Origin: an uncultured Bulleidia sp.
Lineage (GTDB): Bacteria > Bacillota_I > Bacilli_A > Erysipelotrichales > Erysipelotrichaceae
NCBI GenBank assembly: GCA_934754415.1
Contig: CAKVIS010000020.1
Span: 1 to 31,479, forward strand
Length of the DNA: 31,479 nt
Direction: 5' to 3'
Position 1 is the first letter of the stretch; every line of letters begins with the position of its first letter. Both the position numbers and the translations under genes were made by a program. Shown here in pieces: positions 1-9,106 of this stretch. Under the pieces are notes generated by a model, which saw nothing but the letters and a program-made list of their open reading frames with translations, did not search any database and had not been told where the DNA came from.

Positions 1-70
1 CGCTGTAAAGCGCCGCTTTGAGAGCAGGGCTATGCCCGCATATGAAAAACCACCAGCTAAGCTGGTGGAT
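1..70 (+). other. Three consecutive hairpins; possible IS200/IS605 right end or omega RNA 3' end
   Basis: Three hairpins follow each other in 70 bases: AAAGCG/CGCTTT at 7-19, GGGC/GCCC at 27-37 (extended by GC/GC) and CCACCAGCT/AGCTGGTGG at 50-68. There is no coding frame and no T-tract after the last stem, so a simple terminator is a poor fit. Packed hairpins ending in a strong GC stem resemble the 3' part of a TnpB omega RNA and the element's right end. No tnpB is visible because the window begins here. The assignment is inference; the stems are seen directly. Confidence 0.3.
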
Positions 71-90
71 ATTTATTGTGGGCAAATGCT

Positions 91-119
91 TTGATTCTTT
101 AAAAATATTTCCGTATGAT
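91..119 (+). promoter_or_regulatory. Promoter for the nitroreductase-PAS pair
   Basis: TTGATT (91-96) is separated by 17 bp from TATGAT (114-119), a good sigma-A spacing. The start codon follows 24 bases later with an AGGAAGG ribosome site between. Confidence 0.5.
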
Positions 120-142
120 TTCTCTAAAAGGAAGGTATGTGT

Positions 143-640
143 ATGCAGGAAATATTTCACAGAGTCAGTATCAGAAAATATCAGGATATCCCAGTGGGAA
201 AAGAGAAAATCATGCAGATTTTAAAGGCCGGCATGCAGGCACCAAGTGCCTGTAACCAGCAACCATGGGCATTTTATGTTGTGACCAATAAGGAAAAAAT
301 CCAACAGTTATCTGCAGCTACTCCTTATGGAGGATGTTGTGCCAATGCCCCGGCAGTGATTGTGCCGGTGTATGTGGAAGATAATCTTCCGGCACCAATG
401 TTTGCACAGATTGATCTGTCTATTGCCATGGAAAACATGTGGCTGGAAACAGATTCTCTTGGCTTAGGCGGTGTGTGGATTGGTGTGGCACCGTTAAAGG
501 ACAGACAACAGGCCGTTAAGGAGATGTTGGAACTTCCTGAAAATGAACATGTATTCTGTCTGTTTGCGTTAGGGTATCCTGATGAAACCAAAGTGCAGCA
601 GGATAGATTTCATGAAGAAAGAATTCATTTTGTGGAGTAA
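143..640 (+). CDS. Nitroreductase family protein
   Basis: FMN-dependent oxidoreductase of the nitroreductase superfamily, 165 residues, presumably cytoplasmic and using NAD(P)H. Family marks are visible: the N-terminal RVSIRKYQDIPV block that contacts FMN phosphate, the APSACNQQPWAF loop, and GLGGVWIGV near residue 110 in the second half of the fold. The length is typical for the short subgroup. An ATG six bases upstream (137) would sit almost on the AGGAAGG site, so the ATG at 143 is preferred. The next gene follows after five bases, so the two are probably co-transcribed. The physiological substrate cannot be read from sequence. Confidence 0.88.
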   Translation: MQEIFHRVSIRKYQDIPVGKEKIMQILKAGMQAPSACNQQPWAFYVVTNKEKIQQLSAATPYGGCCANAPAVIVPVYVEDNLPAPMFAQIDLSIAMENMWLETDSLGLGGVWIGVAPLKDRQQAVKEMLELPENEHVFCLFALGYPDETKVQQDRFHEERIHFVE

Positions 641-645
641 TAGTC

Positions 646-1023
646 ATGGAGAAAGAAGTGCTGGAAAGTATTCTGGATGCATGTCCGTATGAGATAGTGT
701 TCTGTAACAGAGAACATGCCATTAAGTACCTTAATGCCACAGCTAAATTGCATTATCAAAACAGGATTCATGTCGGAGACAGTATTTTCAATTGTCATAA
801 TTCAGAATCTAAGAAAAAGATAGAACAGTTTCTTGAAAGAGCGGATAAAGGAGAAACAGAAATGTTTGAAGCTTATAATCCGATAAAAAAAGAAAGGGAG
901 TTTTTCGTCCCTGTCAGAGATGCCGAAGGTAAAGTTATTGGTTATTATGAAAGACATGAAGTCTTATGGAATGAAAAAAATCCACAGGAACCTGTTGGAG
1001 AATACTGGAAAAGAGGTAAATGA
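646..1023 (+). CDS. Small stand-alone PAS-domain protein
   Basis: A 125-residue protein that is essentially one PAS domain. It opens with ILDACPYEIVFCNREHAIKYLN, a usual PAS entry helix and first strands, and ends in strands containing REFFVPVRDAEGKVIGYYE. The NCHNSES stretch near residue 47 resembles the NCH segment of PAS domains found with DUF438 proteins. There is no kinase, HTH or other output domain, so it must act on a partner or as a sensor or ligand carrier. Its GGAG ribosome site overlaps the end of the nitroreductase gene, and a terminator directly follows its stop. Co-transcription with an FMN enzyme suggests redox sensing, but this is inference. Confidence 0.75.
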   Translation: MEKEVLESILDACPYEIVFCNREHAIKYLNATAKLHYQNRIHVGDSIFNCHNSESKKKIEQFLERADKGETEMFEAYNPIKKEREFFVPVRDAEGKVIGYYERHEVLWNEKNPQEPVGEYWKRGK

Positions 1024-1059
1024 AGAAAAGGGTATGCTCGGCATATCTTTTCTTTTTTC
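1023..1059 (+). terminator. Rho-independent terminator after the PAS gene
   Basis: AAGAAAAG (1023-1030) and TATGC (1033-1037) pair with GCATA (1041-1045) and CTTTTCTT (1047-1054) around a TCG loop, and the descending arm runs into T-rich sequence. It starts inside the stop codon of the PAS gene and isolates that pair from jetA. Confidence 0.75.
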
Positions 1060-1100
1060 TGTTCATACGCATATAAGAAGAAAACTGTTCGGCAGGCATG

Positions 1101-1154
1101 TTTCTGTGCCAGAAAGTAAGGTATACTTATACCGTAATACGAGTTACAGTACTG
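1101..1154 (+). promoter_or_regulatory. Cluster of three dyads upstream of jetA
   Basis: Three perfect inverted repeats lie in 54 bp: TTTCTG-tgc-CAGAAA (1101-1115), GGTATA-ct-TATACC (1120-1133) and CAGTACTG (1147-1154). The second covers TATACT (1122-1127), the best -10 candidate for the jet operon. No good -35 lies 16-18 bp upstream of it. This fits a controlled promoter that is repressed at the -10 or needs an activator. The promoter role is inference. Confidence 0.45.
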
Positions 1155-1178
1155 CAATTATACAAATAGGAGAAAGCT

Positions 1179-2648
1179 ATGCCTGAATATACCTCAAGTA
1201 TTCCTGAAGCCACATATTTATCAGTGCCGGGAGTAGTGCAATACAGAACGATTATGAGAAAGATGTTCATAGAAAATGAACGTATGCATCAGCAATTATA
1301 TAAAGAAGAAATCATGAAACTTGTACAAGAAGATCCTGATTTTGAGGAATACTCTATGGACAACTTAAAACAGGATTTAGACCAGCTTGTCACATGGGGA
1401 AATCTGATTGCTATTCAAGATCCTGGAATTGTGCATACCATTGCGGAATATAAGAATAAACGGTATCAGTATTCCATGAGTGAAAAAGCTATTGAAATAG
1501 AAAGAATGGCAGTCAGACTGGAAAATCTGGAAATAGAATCTTCTAATCTTTCTGTTGGGTATTTTCAACGTATTGAAGATGCTTTAAAAAGCATGGAGAA
1601 GATACAGTATCAATCTGATCAGGAAATCTATGAATGGTGGGATATGTTTAAGGAAGATTTTTCCAAGCTGAATCAGAACTATAAAGATTATTTACGTAAT
1701 TTCTACACTTCAGATTCTAAGACTTTGATGCAGTCTGTAGAATTTATCATTCATAAAGACCAATTCATACAGTATTTAAATAATTTCATTAAGCAAATGC
1801 AGATGAAATCCAGAAAGATTAAAGTCTGGCTTGAAAAAACAGATAGTATCTTTGAACAGGTACTTGCAGATAAGATTGTTCAGGCAGAATCTGAAATTCC
1901 AAGGATTCATAAAACGGAACAAAATTTAGAACAAAGAAAAACGAAAATCTGTAATACATGGCTTTCTGTAAAAAGATGGTTTATGTCGATTGAAGGTCAA
2001 AGACCAGAATGTGATAAGATCCTCAATATTACGAATGAAATCATTCGTTCAGTGATTGATAATGCGAATATGATTGTACAGATGTCTGGATATGGTGTAA
2101 GCAGAAAGACAGATTATGAAAATTATCTTCAACTGTTTATGCGTTGTGATTCTTTAGAAGATGCCCACTGTTTATCTGCCCATGTATTTGGTGCACAACA
2201 TATACAGCATTTTAAATCTTTTGTGCCAATAGAATGTGAAGATAGTAAATTGAGTGCGTTTGACAGAGACATAGAGCCAGTCCATCTGGAATCTCATTCC
2301 AGAACCTATAAAGAAAAGCGCAGCAGGCAAGGCGTTATGGATCGTTCTATGGATAAGATGATGGCTAAGCTGGAATTTGAAAAAGAAGCAGCAGAAAAAG
2401 AACATTGGATTCAGAAATATGTTGTGAATAACCAGTTAAGAGTCAGTGATATACAGGATACTATTCCTGTGACATTACGTATTTCGATTTTAACGTGGAT
2501 TTCTATTGCCAATATGTCTGCTTCAAAAGTAGGGAATACAGAGTTTGGTAAGAAATATCGTCTGATAAAAGAAGAAGGCACATGTGTACTGCATTGTGAA
2601 GATGGAGATATTACAATGCCTAAATATATTTTGGAGTTTGATGTATGA
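1179..2648 (+). CDS. jetA: Wadjet type II JetA, kleisin-like subunit (TIGR02677/DUF2397)
   Basis: A 489-residue subunit of the Wadjet anti-plasmid condensin complex. In this family JetA is the kleisin-type bridge between the SMC-like JetC heads and the JetB subunits. The N-terminus (YLSVPGVVQYRTIMRKMF, then QDLDQLVTWGNLIAIQD and YQYSMSEKAIEIER) has the winged-helix pattern typical of TIGR02677/DUF2397. The middle, about residues 110-260, is helical and likely coiled-coil, and the C-terminus ends in a strand-rich domain (VTLRISILTWISIA). The ATG at 1179 has AGGAGA eight bases upstream. The gene ends in an ATGA overlap with jetB. Assignment to type II rather than type I follows from this family and from its three partners. 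Confidence 0.88.
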   Translation: MPEYTSSIPEATYLSVPGVVQYRTIMRKMFIENERMHQQLYKEEIMKLVQEDPDFEEYSMDNLKQDLDQLVTWGNLIAIQDPGIVHTIAEYKNKRYQYSMSEKAIEIERMAVRLENLEIESSNLSVGYFQRIEDALKSMEKIQYQSDQEIYEWWDMFKEDFSKLNQNYKDYLRNFYTSDSKTLMQSVEFIIHKDQFIQYLNNFIKQMQMKSRKIKVWLEKTDSIFEQVLADKIVQAESEIPRIHKTEQNLEQRKTKICNTWLSVKRWFMSIEGQRPECDKILNITNEIIRSVIDNANMIVQMSGYGVSRKTDYENYLQLFMRCDSLEDAHCLSAHVFGAQHIQHFKSFVPIECEDSKLSAFDRDIEPVHLESHSRTYKEKRSRQGVMDRSMDKMMAKLEFEKEAAEKEHWIQKYVVNNQLRVSDIQDTIPVTLRISILTWISIANMSASKVGNTEFGKKYRLIKEEGTCVLHCEDGDITMPKYILEFDV

Positions 2649-3790
2649 AAGCGATGAAATCATTGTTAGAGAATTACTGGATTATTCGTGAGAAAGATAA
2701 ACAGGTCTATTATGATGTGAAACGTGAAGTGAATGATAAAGAGGTAAAGAAATTTCTGACAGAGATGTTAGGATGGAAACTTATTCATACAGAGCGTGTG
2801 ATTAAGCTTGAAAAACTTCCTTCTCATGCCTGTGCATTTATGGGGATACAGGAATTTACAGAAATCAGAGATTATTGTTTTCTGTGTGCAGTATTGATGT
2901 TTTTGGAAGATAAAGAAGATAATACGCAATTTCTTTTATCAGAACTTATTCAATATGTAGAAGTGGTTGTCAATAAGTACATGGAGGTGGATTGGACTTC
3001 ATTTTCTCAAAGAAAGTCTTTAGTAAGAGTATTGCAATATGTGGAAAAACTGGGAATGTTGAAAGCGTATGAAGGCAATAGTAACCTGTATTCCAGTGAA
3101 ATGTCCAGTGAAGTATTGTATGAAAACACAGGGTTATCCAGATATTTTGCCACACACTTTTCTGTGGATATATCTAAAATGGAAAGCTGGAAAGATCTTG
3201 AAAAGAAACAACTGGATGAATTGGAAGAAGACAGAGGTAATTTACGGACAAACAGAATTTTCAGGCAGCTGGTGCTAACACCTTCTTTGTATTTTGCTGA
3301 TAGAAATGGTGCTGATGCTTCTTACCTTAAAAATAAGAAGAAATATGTGGGGATACATCTGACAGAAAATATGGGTGGTACTTTTGTGTTAAATAAGAAT
3401 AATGCAGCACTTGTCTATGTAGATCAGCTCCCGCTAGGTGACTATCATCCTAAAAACACTATGATAAGTGAAATAGTTTTACTTGTGTGCTATCGGATAT
3501 ATTCTATGGCACAGGATAAAAGAAAGCTGTCTGTTCAGGAACAAGATACCATTGTTATGTCTAAAATGAAGTTTGAAGATCTGTTACTGGATTGCAGACG
3601 CAAATATCAGTCTGTATGGTCAAAAGAATATAGAGAGATGAGTAAAGAAAAATACTTACAGCAAGTAAAAGCGTATATGCAACAATGGATGATGATATCT
3701 GAAGAAGGAGATTCTATAGTGGTATATCCTTCTAGTTGCGTGGTTGGTGGACAATATGGGGAAGAATTAAAGGAGAAAATACATGATTGA
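2645..3790 (+). CDS. jetB: Wadjet type II JetB, KITE-like subunit (TIGR02678/DUF2398)
   Basis: A 381-residue protein of the DUF2398 family, the accessory winged-helix (KITE-type) subunit of the type II Wadjet complex. The opening LLENYWIIREKDKQVYYDVK, the GWKLIHTERVIKLEKLP segment and the DYCFLCAVLMFLEDKED segment are typical of the family. The long C-terminal helical part includes the RKYQSVWSKEYREMSKE region. It starts on the ATGA overlap with jetA and overlaps jetC by eight bases, so the subunits are translationally coupled. No ATPase or nuclease motif is present, as expected for this subunit. Confidence 0.87.
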   Translation: MKAMKSLLENYWIIREKDKQVYYDVKREVNDKEVKKFLTEMLGWKLIHTERVIKLEKLPSHACAFMGIQEFTEIRDYCFLCAVLMFLEDKEDNTQFLLSELIQYVEVVVNKYMEVDWTSFSQRKSLVRVLQYVEKLGMLKAYEGNSNLYSSEMSSEVLYENTGLSRYFATHFSVDISKMESWKDLEKKQLDELEEDRGNLRTNRIFRQLVLTPSLYFADRNGADASYLKNKKKYVGIHLTENMGGTFVLNKNNAALVYVDQLPLGDYHPKNTMISEIVLLVCYRIYSMAQDKRKLSVQEQDTIVMSKMKFEDLLLDCRRKYQSVWSKEYREMSKEKYLQQVKAYMQQWMMISEEGDSIVVYPSSCVVGGQYGEELKEKIHD

Positions 3791-6700
3791 CAGATGGAAA
3801 ATGCACCGCATAGGATTTGTGAACTTCTGGTTATATGATAATGAATCTTTTGAATTTGAAGATGGAAAATTATTATTAAGAGGACAAAATGGTTCGGGGA
3901 AGTCTATTACAACACAAAGCTTTATTCCATTTATTCTTGATGGAGACAGAACTCCTTCCAGATTAGATCCATTTGGTTCTGGGGATAGAAGAATGGAATA
4001 TTATTTCCTGGGTGATGGAGATAAAGAAGAATCTACAGGGTATCTGTATCTGGAATTTAAAAAGCCTGAAAGTAAGGAATACAGAACTATTTGTATTGGA
4101 CAAACAGCTCATAAAGGCAGACCTATGTCTTTCTGGGGGTTTGTACTGAACGATAATAGAAGAATTGGAAAAGACGTACAATTGTTCAGAAAATCTGGAG
4201 ATGTACTTTTACCATTTTCCAGATTGGAAATGAAAAGAGAACTGGGAGAAAAGGTTCCATTTACTACTTCTCAGCTGGAATATAAAGAAATGGTGAACCA
4301 ATACCTGTTTGATTTTGGAAGAATAGAGCAGTATGAGCAATACATTAAGCTGTTAATTAAAGTCAGAGCTCCTAAATTATCTAAAGAATTTAAACCTACA
4401 AAAGTATATGAAATTTTAAATGAATCTTTACAGGTTCTCAGTGATGAAGATTTACGAGCCATGGTTGAAGCTATGGAAAAGATGGATTCAATCCAGGAGG
4501 GATTAGAAAAATATAAAAGAGCGTATGATAATGCTCTGATTGTTGAAAAAGAATATGATCACTACAACAGATATGTTCTGTCTAAGAAAGCACACAGGTT
4601 TTTAGATGCTGAACAGAAAAAACTGGCATCTGAAAAACAATATGAGGAAGAAGTACGAAAGGTAGAACAATGGAAACTGGAAGTAAAGACTTGTGAGTCC
4701 AGGCTGGAACAATGCAATGTTGAAGCAGAATTCATCCGTAAAACTTTAGAACAGCTGGCAAATCCGGAATTGGAGAATTTAGACAGACGTTTGCAGAATG
4801 AAAAGAAAGAGCTGGAAGAAACTATTAGCTTAAAGGACAAGAAGATACGACAAATTCAAGATAAACAAGATCAGATTCATGACCTGGAAGTTCGTACAAA
4901 GCAATTACAAGATTCTATAGAAAGTGTTTGTGATGTTATACAGAAAAAGATGGAAGATATGGATCTTTTACAAGAAGACATCCAATGTGAAGTACATGCA
5001 GAAATTAAAGAACGTGTTGCTTTAAACAAACCTTTTCAAAAAGAAAATATTCTGGCAAATCTTTCTTCTTTAGAAACAAGATTAAAGCAGGGAAAAGAAG
5101 CATTAAGTAAGACAGAACAGTCTCAAAGAAATTATGAAATTGCTAAAGAAAAAGAGAATAAGAGTATTACAGAATATCAGGAAATACAAAATCAGTATGA
5201 ACAGTTAACGGAAGAAAAAGAACATCAACAAGATGCTTTGTTAAACACTCTGGAGTTGTTAAAAGGCTTTGACTGCTGGAAAGCGGAGGAAACAGTATTA
5301 CAACAAGCTGCAGAAATCATTCAACAATATGATGAAGTCAGTGATTCTGTAAAGCTCAGAGATGTTTTAAAGAAAGACTTTGATGAAAAGGTGCAGGAGA
5401 AAAGAGAAAAACTGGCACAGATTCAGGCTGCCTGTAAACAATTGGTTACAGAATTGAAGGCGAAGAGTAAAGAATATGCTGATCTGGAAAATCAAAAGGA
5501 AATTGAGCCGGTAAGGGATACGTATGCTCAAGAAGCCAGAGAACAATTGAAACTTGCTGGAATTACTGCCATGCCGTTCTATCAGACAGTGGATTTTGCA
5601 CAAGATTTAGACGAATCTCAACAAGCCATTTTAGAACAGCAGTTATATAAATCAGGCATTCTTGATGCTCTGGTAGTTTCCAAAGAAGGGTATCAGCGTA
5701 TTCAAAAAGAATTTCCATCTCTGTTAGATTCTTTGATTATCTCTCAGGAAAATGGAATAAGTGATTTTCATGATCTATGTGTAGATACTTCTATACCAGA
5801 AGATATTCAGAAAGAAGTACAGCAAATCTTATCCAATATCACCAGTGACCATGGCACTCTTGTTCTTGATCATTCTGGATATTATCGTCATGGAATGATA
5901 GAAGGGTATGTGACAAAAGAACATTCTGAATATATTGGTGCTACTGCAAGAAAACGTTATAAAGAGGCACTTCTTTTAGAAATTAATCATCAGATGGATG
6001 TTCTGAAACAAAGCATAGAAGAAAACCGGTCAATGCAACAACATATACATGAAATACTGGATACTATGAAAAAAGAATTTTCAAGAATTCCAGATACTTC
6101 TCTTATTAATGAAATCATCAGTAGTTTGTTGCGTTGCAACGCACAACTGGATACACTATTACAGCTAAGACAGCAATGTGAAGCTGAAACAAATAAGGCC
6201 TATGATGTCTTTAAGTCTTATGAAAGGGCAATGCTTTCTATATGCAATACTCTTCCATATACAAGAAGTACAGTAGCTTATGAAGATATATTAAAAGGCA
6301 TCGAGGACTATAAGAGTATCTTCTATGACATTTCTGAAAAATTAGTAATTGTAGAAAATCAAAACTATGAGATAGTGTCTAAACAGGATGCAAAAGATCG
6401 TTGCTTTGAAGAAATAGACACGCTTTCTCTGGAAAAAGACAAGTTTGTAAAGAAACAGGAAACTTTGGAAATCTCCATTCAACAAATTCAGGAAACCATG
6501 GATAGTCCTGAAACAAAAGAACTTGCAAGAAAACTTGCAGAGGCACATAAAAAAGAAGAAGAGAATGCTCAGGAGACTAAAAAGACCACAGAAACACTTT
6601 TGATTCTTCACCATGATTTAGAAACTGCAGATGACATCCTGAGAAAACTGGAAGCGGATAAAGAAGAACATGAAACTGCTTTTGCCAAGTTTAAGGAGTT

Positions 6701-7805
6701 CTTTGAAGAAGAAGTGAGCTTAGGGTTCTTGCTGGATTCTGCAAATACTTCTTTGGAAATACTTGCCAGTAAGGCCATTGCTTTAGAAGAACCTGTGTAT
6801 CTGAAAAAAGCATTTAATGAAATGACTACAAAATTATATGAAGTTTTTCAAAAGAATACTTCAGATTTATCCGAGTATAGTCCTAAAATAGTCAGCTGTT
6901 TTGAAGGAAGTCAGGAAGAAAGAACGCGTTCTCTTATTACTGCAAGCTGGCTTGGAAAAACTGTACAATTAAAAGAATTACAGCAACAACTGTCTTCTAT
7001 CATAGAAGAACAGAAAGAATTGATACAGCAAAAAGACAGAGAATTGTTTGAAGATATTCTTTCTCAGACCATTTCTAAGAAACTGACAGAAAGAATTGAT
7101 GAAAGCAGAAACTGGGTCAGGGAAATGTCTTCCTTAATGAAGAAAATGAACACTTCTATGGGAATGCACTTTACGTTGGAGTGGAAACCTAAAAATCCAG
7201 ATAGTATTGAAGAAATGGATGTCAGAGAGCTGGAAAAAATACTTACAAAAGATACGGCTATGGTTTCCAGTGAAGATGAAGAAAGAGTGGCCAGACATTT
7301 CAGAAGTATTATTCAGAAAGAAAAACAGAGACAGGAAATGAGCGATGAAGTGCCGGATTATATGACTCTTGTCAGAAATGCATTAGATTATCGTAAATGG
7401 TATGAATTTAAAATGTCTTATGTCAGAAATAATGAAGGCAGAAAAGATCTTACAAATGCAGCCTTTAACAGATTCAGTGGCGGTGAAAAAGCCATGGCTA
7501 TGTATGTACCGTTATTTGCGGCGGTGAATGCTCAATATAAAAAAGCCAGGTTGGAAGACCATCCACGTATCATAGCTTTAGATGAAGCTTTTGCGGGTGT
7601 GGATGAAAAGAATATTGCCAGCATGTTTGAAATGGTTGAACAACTAGATTTTGACTATATCATGAATTCTCAGGCATTATGGGGATGCTATGCAACTGTA
7701 AAGAGATTAAAGATTTCTGAATTATTAAGACCATTGAATGCAAATTATGTGACTGTTATTAACTATATATGGAATGGGAAAGAGCGTATAGTTCATGAAC
7801 GATAA
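3783..7805 (+). CDS. jetC: Wadjet type II JetC, SMC/MukB-like ATPase (TIGR02680)
   Basis: The 1340-residue motor of the complex. The N-terminal head (FVNFWLYDNESFEFEDGK, then Walker A GQNGSGKS at residues 34-41) is followed by a long coiled coil from about residue 240 to 1150. A non-coiled segment near residues 570-710 is a plausible hinge. The C-terminal head carries the ABC signature SGGE (1232-1235) and a Walker B ALDEAFAG with D1267 and E1268. The size matches TIGR02680 closely. Family knowledge: ATP-driven loop extrusion by the SMC-like motor detects small circular DNA. It overlaps jetB by eight bases and jetD by eleven. All ATPase motifs are intact, so the motor should be active. Confidence 0.92.
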   Translation: MIDRWKMHRIGFVNFWLYDNESFEFEDGKLLLRGQNGSGKSITTQSFIPFILDGDRTPSRLDPFGSGDRRMEYYFLGDGDKEESTGYLYLEFKKPESKEYRTICIGQTAHKGRPMSFWGFVLNDNRRIGKDVQLFRKSGDVLLPFSRLEMKRELGEKVPFTTSQLEYKEMVNQYLFDFGRIEQYEQYIKLLIKVRAPKLSKEFKPTKVYEILNESLQVLSDEDLRAMVEAMEKMDSIQEGLEKYKRAYDNALIVEKEYDHYNRYVLSKKAHRFLDAEQKKLASEKQYEEEVRKVEQWKLEVKTCESRLEQCNVEAEFIRKTLEQLANPELENLDRRLQNEKKELEETISLKDKKIRQIQDKQDQIHDLEVRTKQLQDSIESVCDVIQKKMEDMDLLQEDIQCEVHAEIKERVALNKPFQKENILANLSSLETRLKQGKEALSKTEQSQRNYEIAKEKENKSITEYQEIQNQYEQLTEEKEHQQDALLNTLELLKGFDCWKAEETVLQQAAEIIQQYDEVSDSVKLRDVLKKDFDEKVQEKREKLAQIQAACKQLVTELKAKSKEYADLENQKEIEPVRDTYAQEAREQLKLAGITAMPFYQTVDFAQDLDESQQAILEQQLYKSGILDALVVSKEGYQRIQKEFPSLLDSLIISQENGISDFHDLCVDTSIPEDIQKEVQQILSNITSDHGTLVLDHSGYYRHGMIEGYVTKEHSEYIGATARKRYKEALLLEINHQMDVLKQSIEENRSMQQHIHEILDTMKKEFSRIPDTSLINEIISSLLRCNAQLDTLLQLRQQCEAETNKAYDVFKSYERAMLSICNTLPYTRSTVAYEDILKGIEDYKSIFYDISEKLVIVENQNYEIVSKQDAKDRCFEEIDTLSLEKDKFVKKQETLEISIQQIQETMDSPETKELARKLAEAHKKEEENAQETKKTTETLLILHHDLETADDILRKLEADKEEHETAFAKFKEFFEEEVSLGFLLDSANTSLEILASKAIALEEPVYLKKAFNEMTTKLYEVFQKNTSDLSEYSPKIVSCFEGSQEERTRSLITASWLGKTVQLKELQQQLSSIIEEQKELIQQKDRELFEDILSQTISKKLTERIDESRNWVREMSSLMKKMNTSMGMHFTLEWKPKNPDSIEEMDVRELEKILTKDTAMVSSEDEERVARHFRSIIQKEKQRQEMSDEVPDYMTLVRNALDYRKWYEFKMSYVRNNEGRKDLTNAAFNRFSGGEKAMAMYVPLFAAVNAQYKKARLEDHPRIIALDEAFAGVDEKNIASMFEMVEQLDFDYIMNSQALWGCYATVKRLKISELLRPLNANYVTVINYIWNGKERIVHER

Positions 7806-9102
7806 TCAGAAATGTGCAGACTATCTGCTGAGTAAAGATCTTGACAGATTTATGCAGGAATTAAAAAAGAAGTGGCAGATATATGGGTGTTTTAAAGGTA
7901 GAATCAAATTGAAAAATACTTCTGTGTCTGAAAGAAATGCTTTGGAAGGCATTCTGGGAGAAAAGTATCAAACTGAAGTTGTCACAATACAGGTAAAGGC
8001 ATTTGTAAATGCTTTAGAACATTCGACGTTCCAGGATCTGGATTTGAAAGAAGTTCTAAACTTATACTTTAGAGAACCTGTATATACATTTAAAGAAAGC
8101 AGAGAAAATAATCAGCTATCTTTAAACGCCTATTTCTCTTCTTTAGAGAAAATAGTGAAAGAGGATGTACAAAAAGAGATATTGTCAGTCTGGTTTCAGC
8201 AATCTAAGGAAAAGAAAGATGGCGCACATAAACTTATGCTGAATCTGAAAAAAGAAAATGAAGGTACAGCAATAGAAGTGTTTTCGACAGTGATTCATGG
8301 TGCTTCTTTGTTGATTGCAGGATTAAACAAGGCATTACCGATAGCAGTATTTGCTGCAAATATAAGCGGAAATCCTCACTATCTGGATAGAGGAAATACA
8401 GCTTCTTCATTATTACTGTACATATTGTCTTATGTTAAAGGAGTGGAATATCCTAAGGATGCAGTAAGATGGTATGACATTCTTGCAGAATTTAATCTGA
8501 ATAAAGATGAACTTGCGGGAAGTGTTGCAGTATATAATGTTCATGTTCAAACATCTGCAGGATTACATCCGGGAGCAGAGGGATGCTATCAATGTAAACA
8601 ACCTTTCATACTGTCTTCGCTGCATTTAACAGAAGATTGTAAGTTATATACAGACAGTCATTGTGTATATATTGTAGAAAATGAAATGGTATTTTCTTAT
8701 CTTCAGAATTCAGTAAAAGATACTGATGTTGCTTTGATATGTACTTCTGGGCAGCTTTCCACTACTGCTTCCTATATTGTGGAGAAACTTGTGCATAGTC
8801 ACACAACTTTATATTACAGTGGAGATCTGGATCCGGAAGGAATGGGTATTTGTGACAGGTTATGGCAAAAATATCCGGATAATGTTATCCCATGGCATAT
8901 GACATATACAGATTATATGCAGAGTAAATCTTCAGAGGGAATCTCTGGCAGCAGACTTTCCTCTTTGAATGCTATAGAAAATCCTGTTCTTAAAGAAACT
9001 TCTCAGTATCTCTGTGAAGAAGGGCATGCAGGATATCAGGAAAATATTCTGGAGGAGTATGAGAAGGATTTACCGAAATGCTATCAGCCAGACCAAAAAT
9101 AA
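7795..9102 (+). CDS. jetD: Wadjet type II JetD, TOPRIM nuclease subunit (TIGR02679, DUF3323+DUF2399)
   Basis: A 435-residue nuclease subunit that cuts DNA sensed by the JetABC motor. The N-terminal half is DUF3323-like (arm domain, VSERNALEGILG). The C-terminal half is a TOPRIM-type DUF2399 domain: VYIVENEMVF places a candidate first catalytic Glu at 295, followed by DVALICTSGQLS and the DLD motif in YSGDLDPEGMGI (D344, D346). These acidic residues would bind the metal ions, as in topoisomerase VI/Spo11 relatives. The family often reads HGDFD where this one reads SGDLD; the two aspartates are kept. It starts 11 bases before jetC ends, with a GGGAAAGAG stretch upstream, so it is coupled to jetC. 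A hairpin follows its stop. Confidence 0.88.
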   Translation: MNDNQKCADYLLSKDLDRFMQELKKKWQIYGCFKGRIKLKNTSVSERNALEGILGEKYQTEVVTIQVKAFVNALEHSTFQDLDLKEVLNLYFREPVYTFKESRENNQLSLNAYFSSLEKIVKEDVQKEILSVWFQQSKEKKDGAHKLMLNLKKENEGTAIEVFSTVIHGASLLIAGLNKALPIAVFAANISGNPHYLDRGNTASSLLLYILSYVKGVEYPKDAVRWYDILAEFNLNKDELAGSVAVYNVHVQTSAGLHPGAEGCYQCKQPFILSSLHLTEDCKLYTDSHCVYIVENEMVFSYLQNSVKDTDVALICTSGQLSTTASYIVEKLVHSHTTLYYSGDLDPEGMGICDRLWQKYPDNVIPWHMTYTDYMQSKSSEGISGSRLSSLNAIENPVLKETSQYLCEEGHAGYQENILEEYEKDLPKCYQPDQK

Positions 9103-9106
9103 AATG

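Noticed and set aside
143..1023. Nitroreductase and PAS genes as accessory parts of the Wadjet operon
   Set aside because: A strong terminator ends the PAS gene and jetA begins about 120 bases later behind its own control region.
7471..7680. Zinc hook of a Rad50/SbcC type in JetC
   Set aside because: No CxxC motif occurs at the coiled-coil apex, and the head motifs fit the TIGR02680 family rather than Rad50.
1179..9102. Type I Wadjet or MksBEFG assignment
   Set aside because: The JetA and JetB sequences look like DUF2397 and DUF2398, and JetD has the DUF2399 TOPRIM pattern, which define type II.
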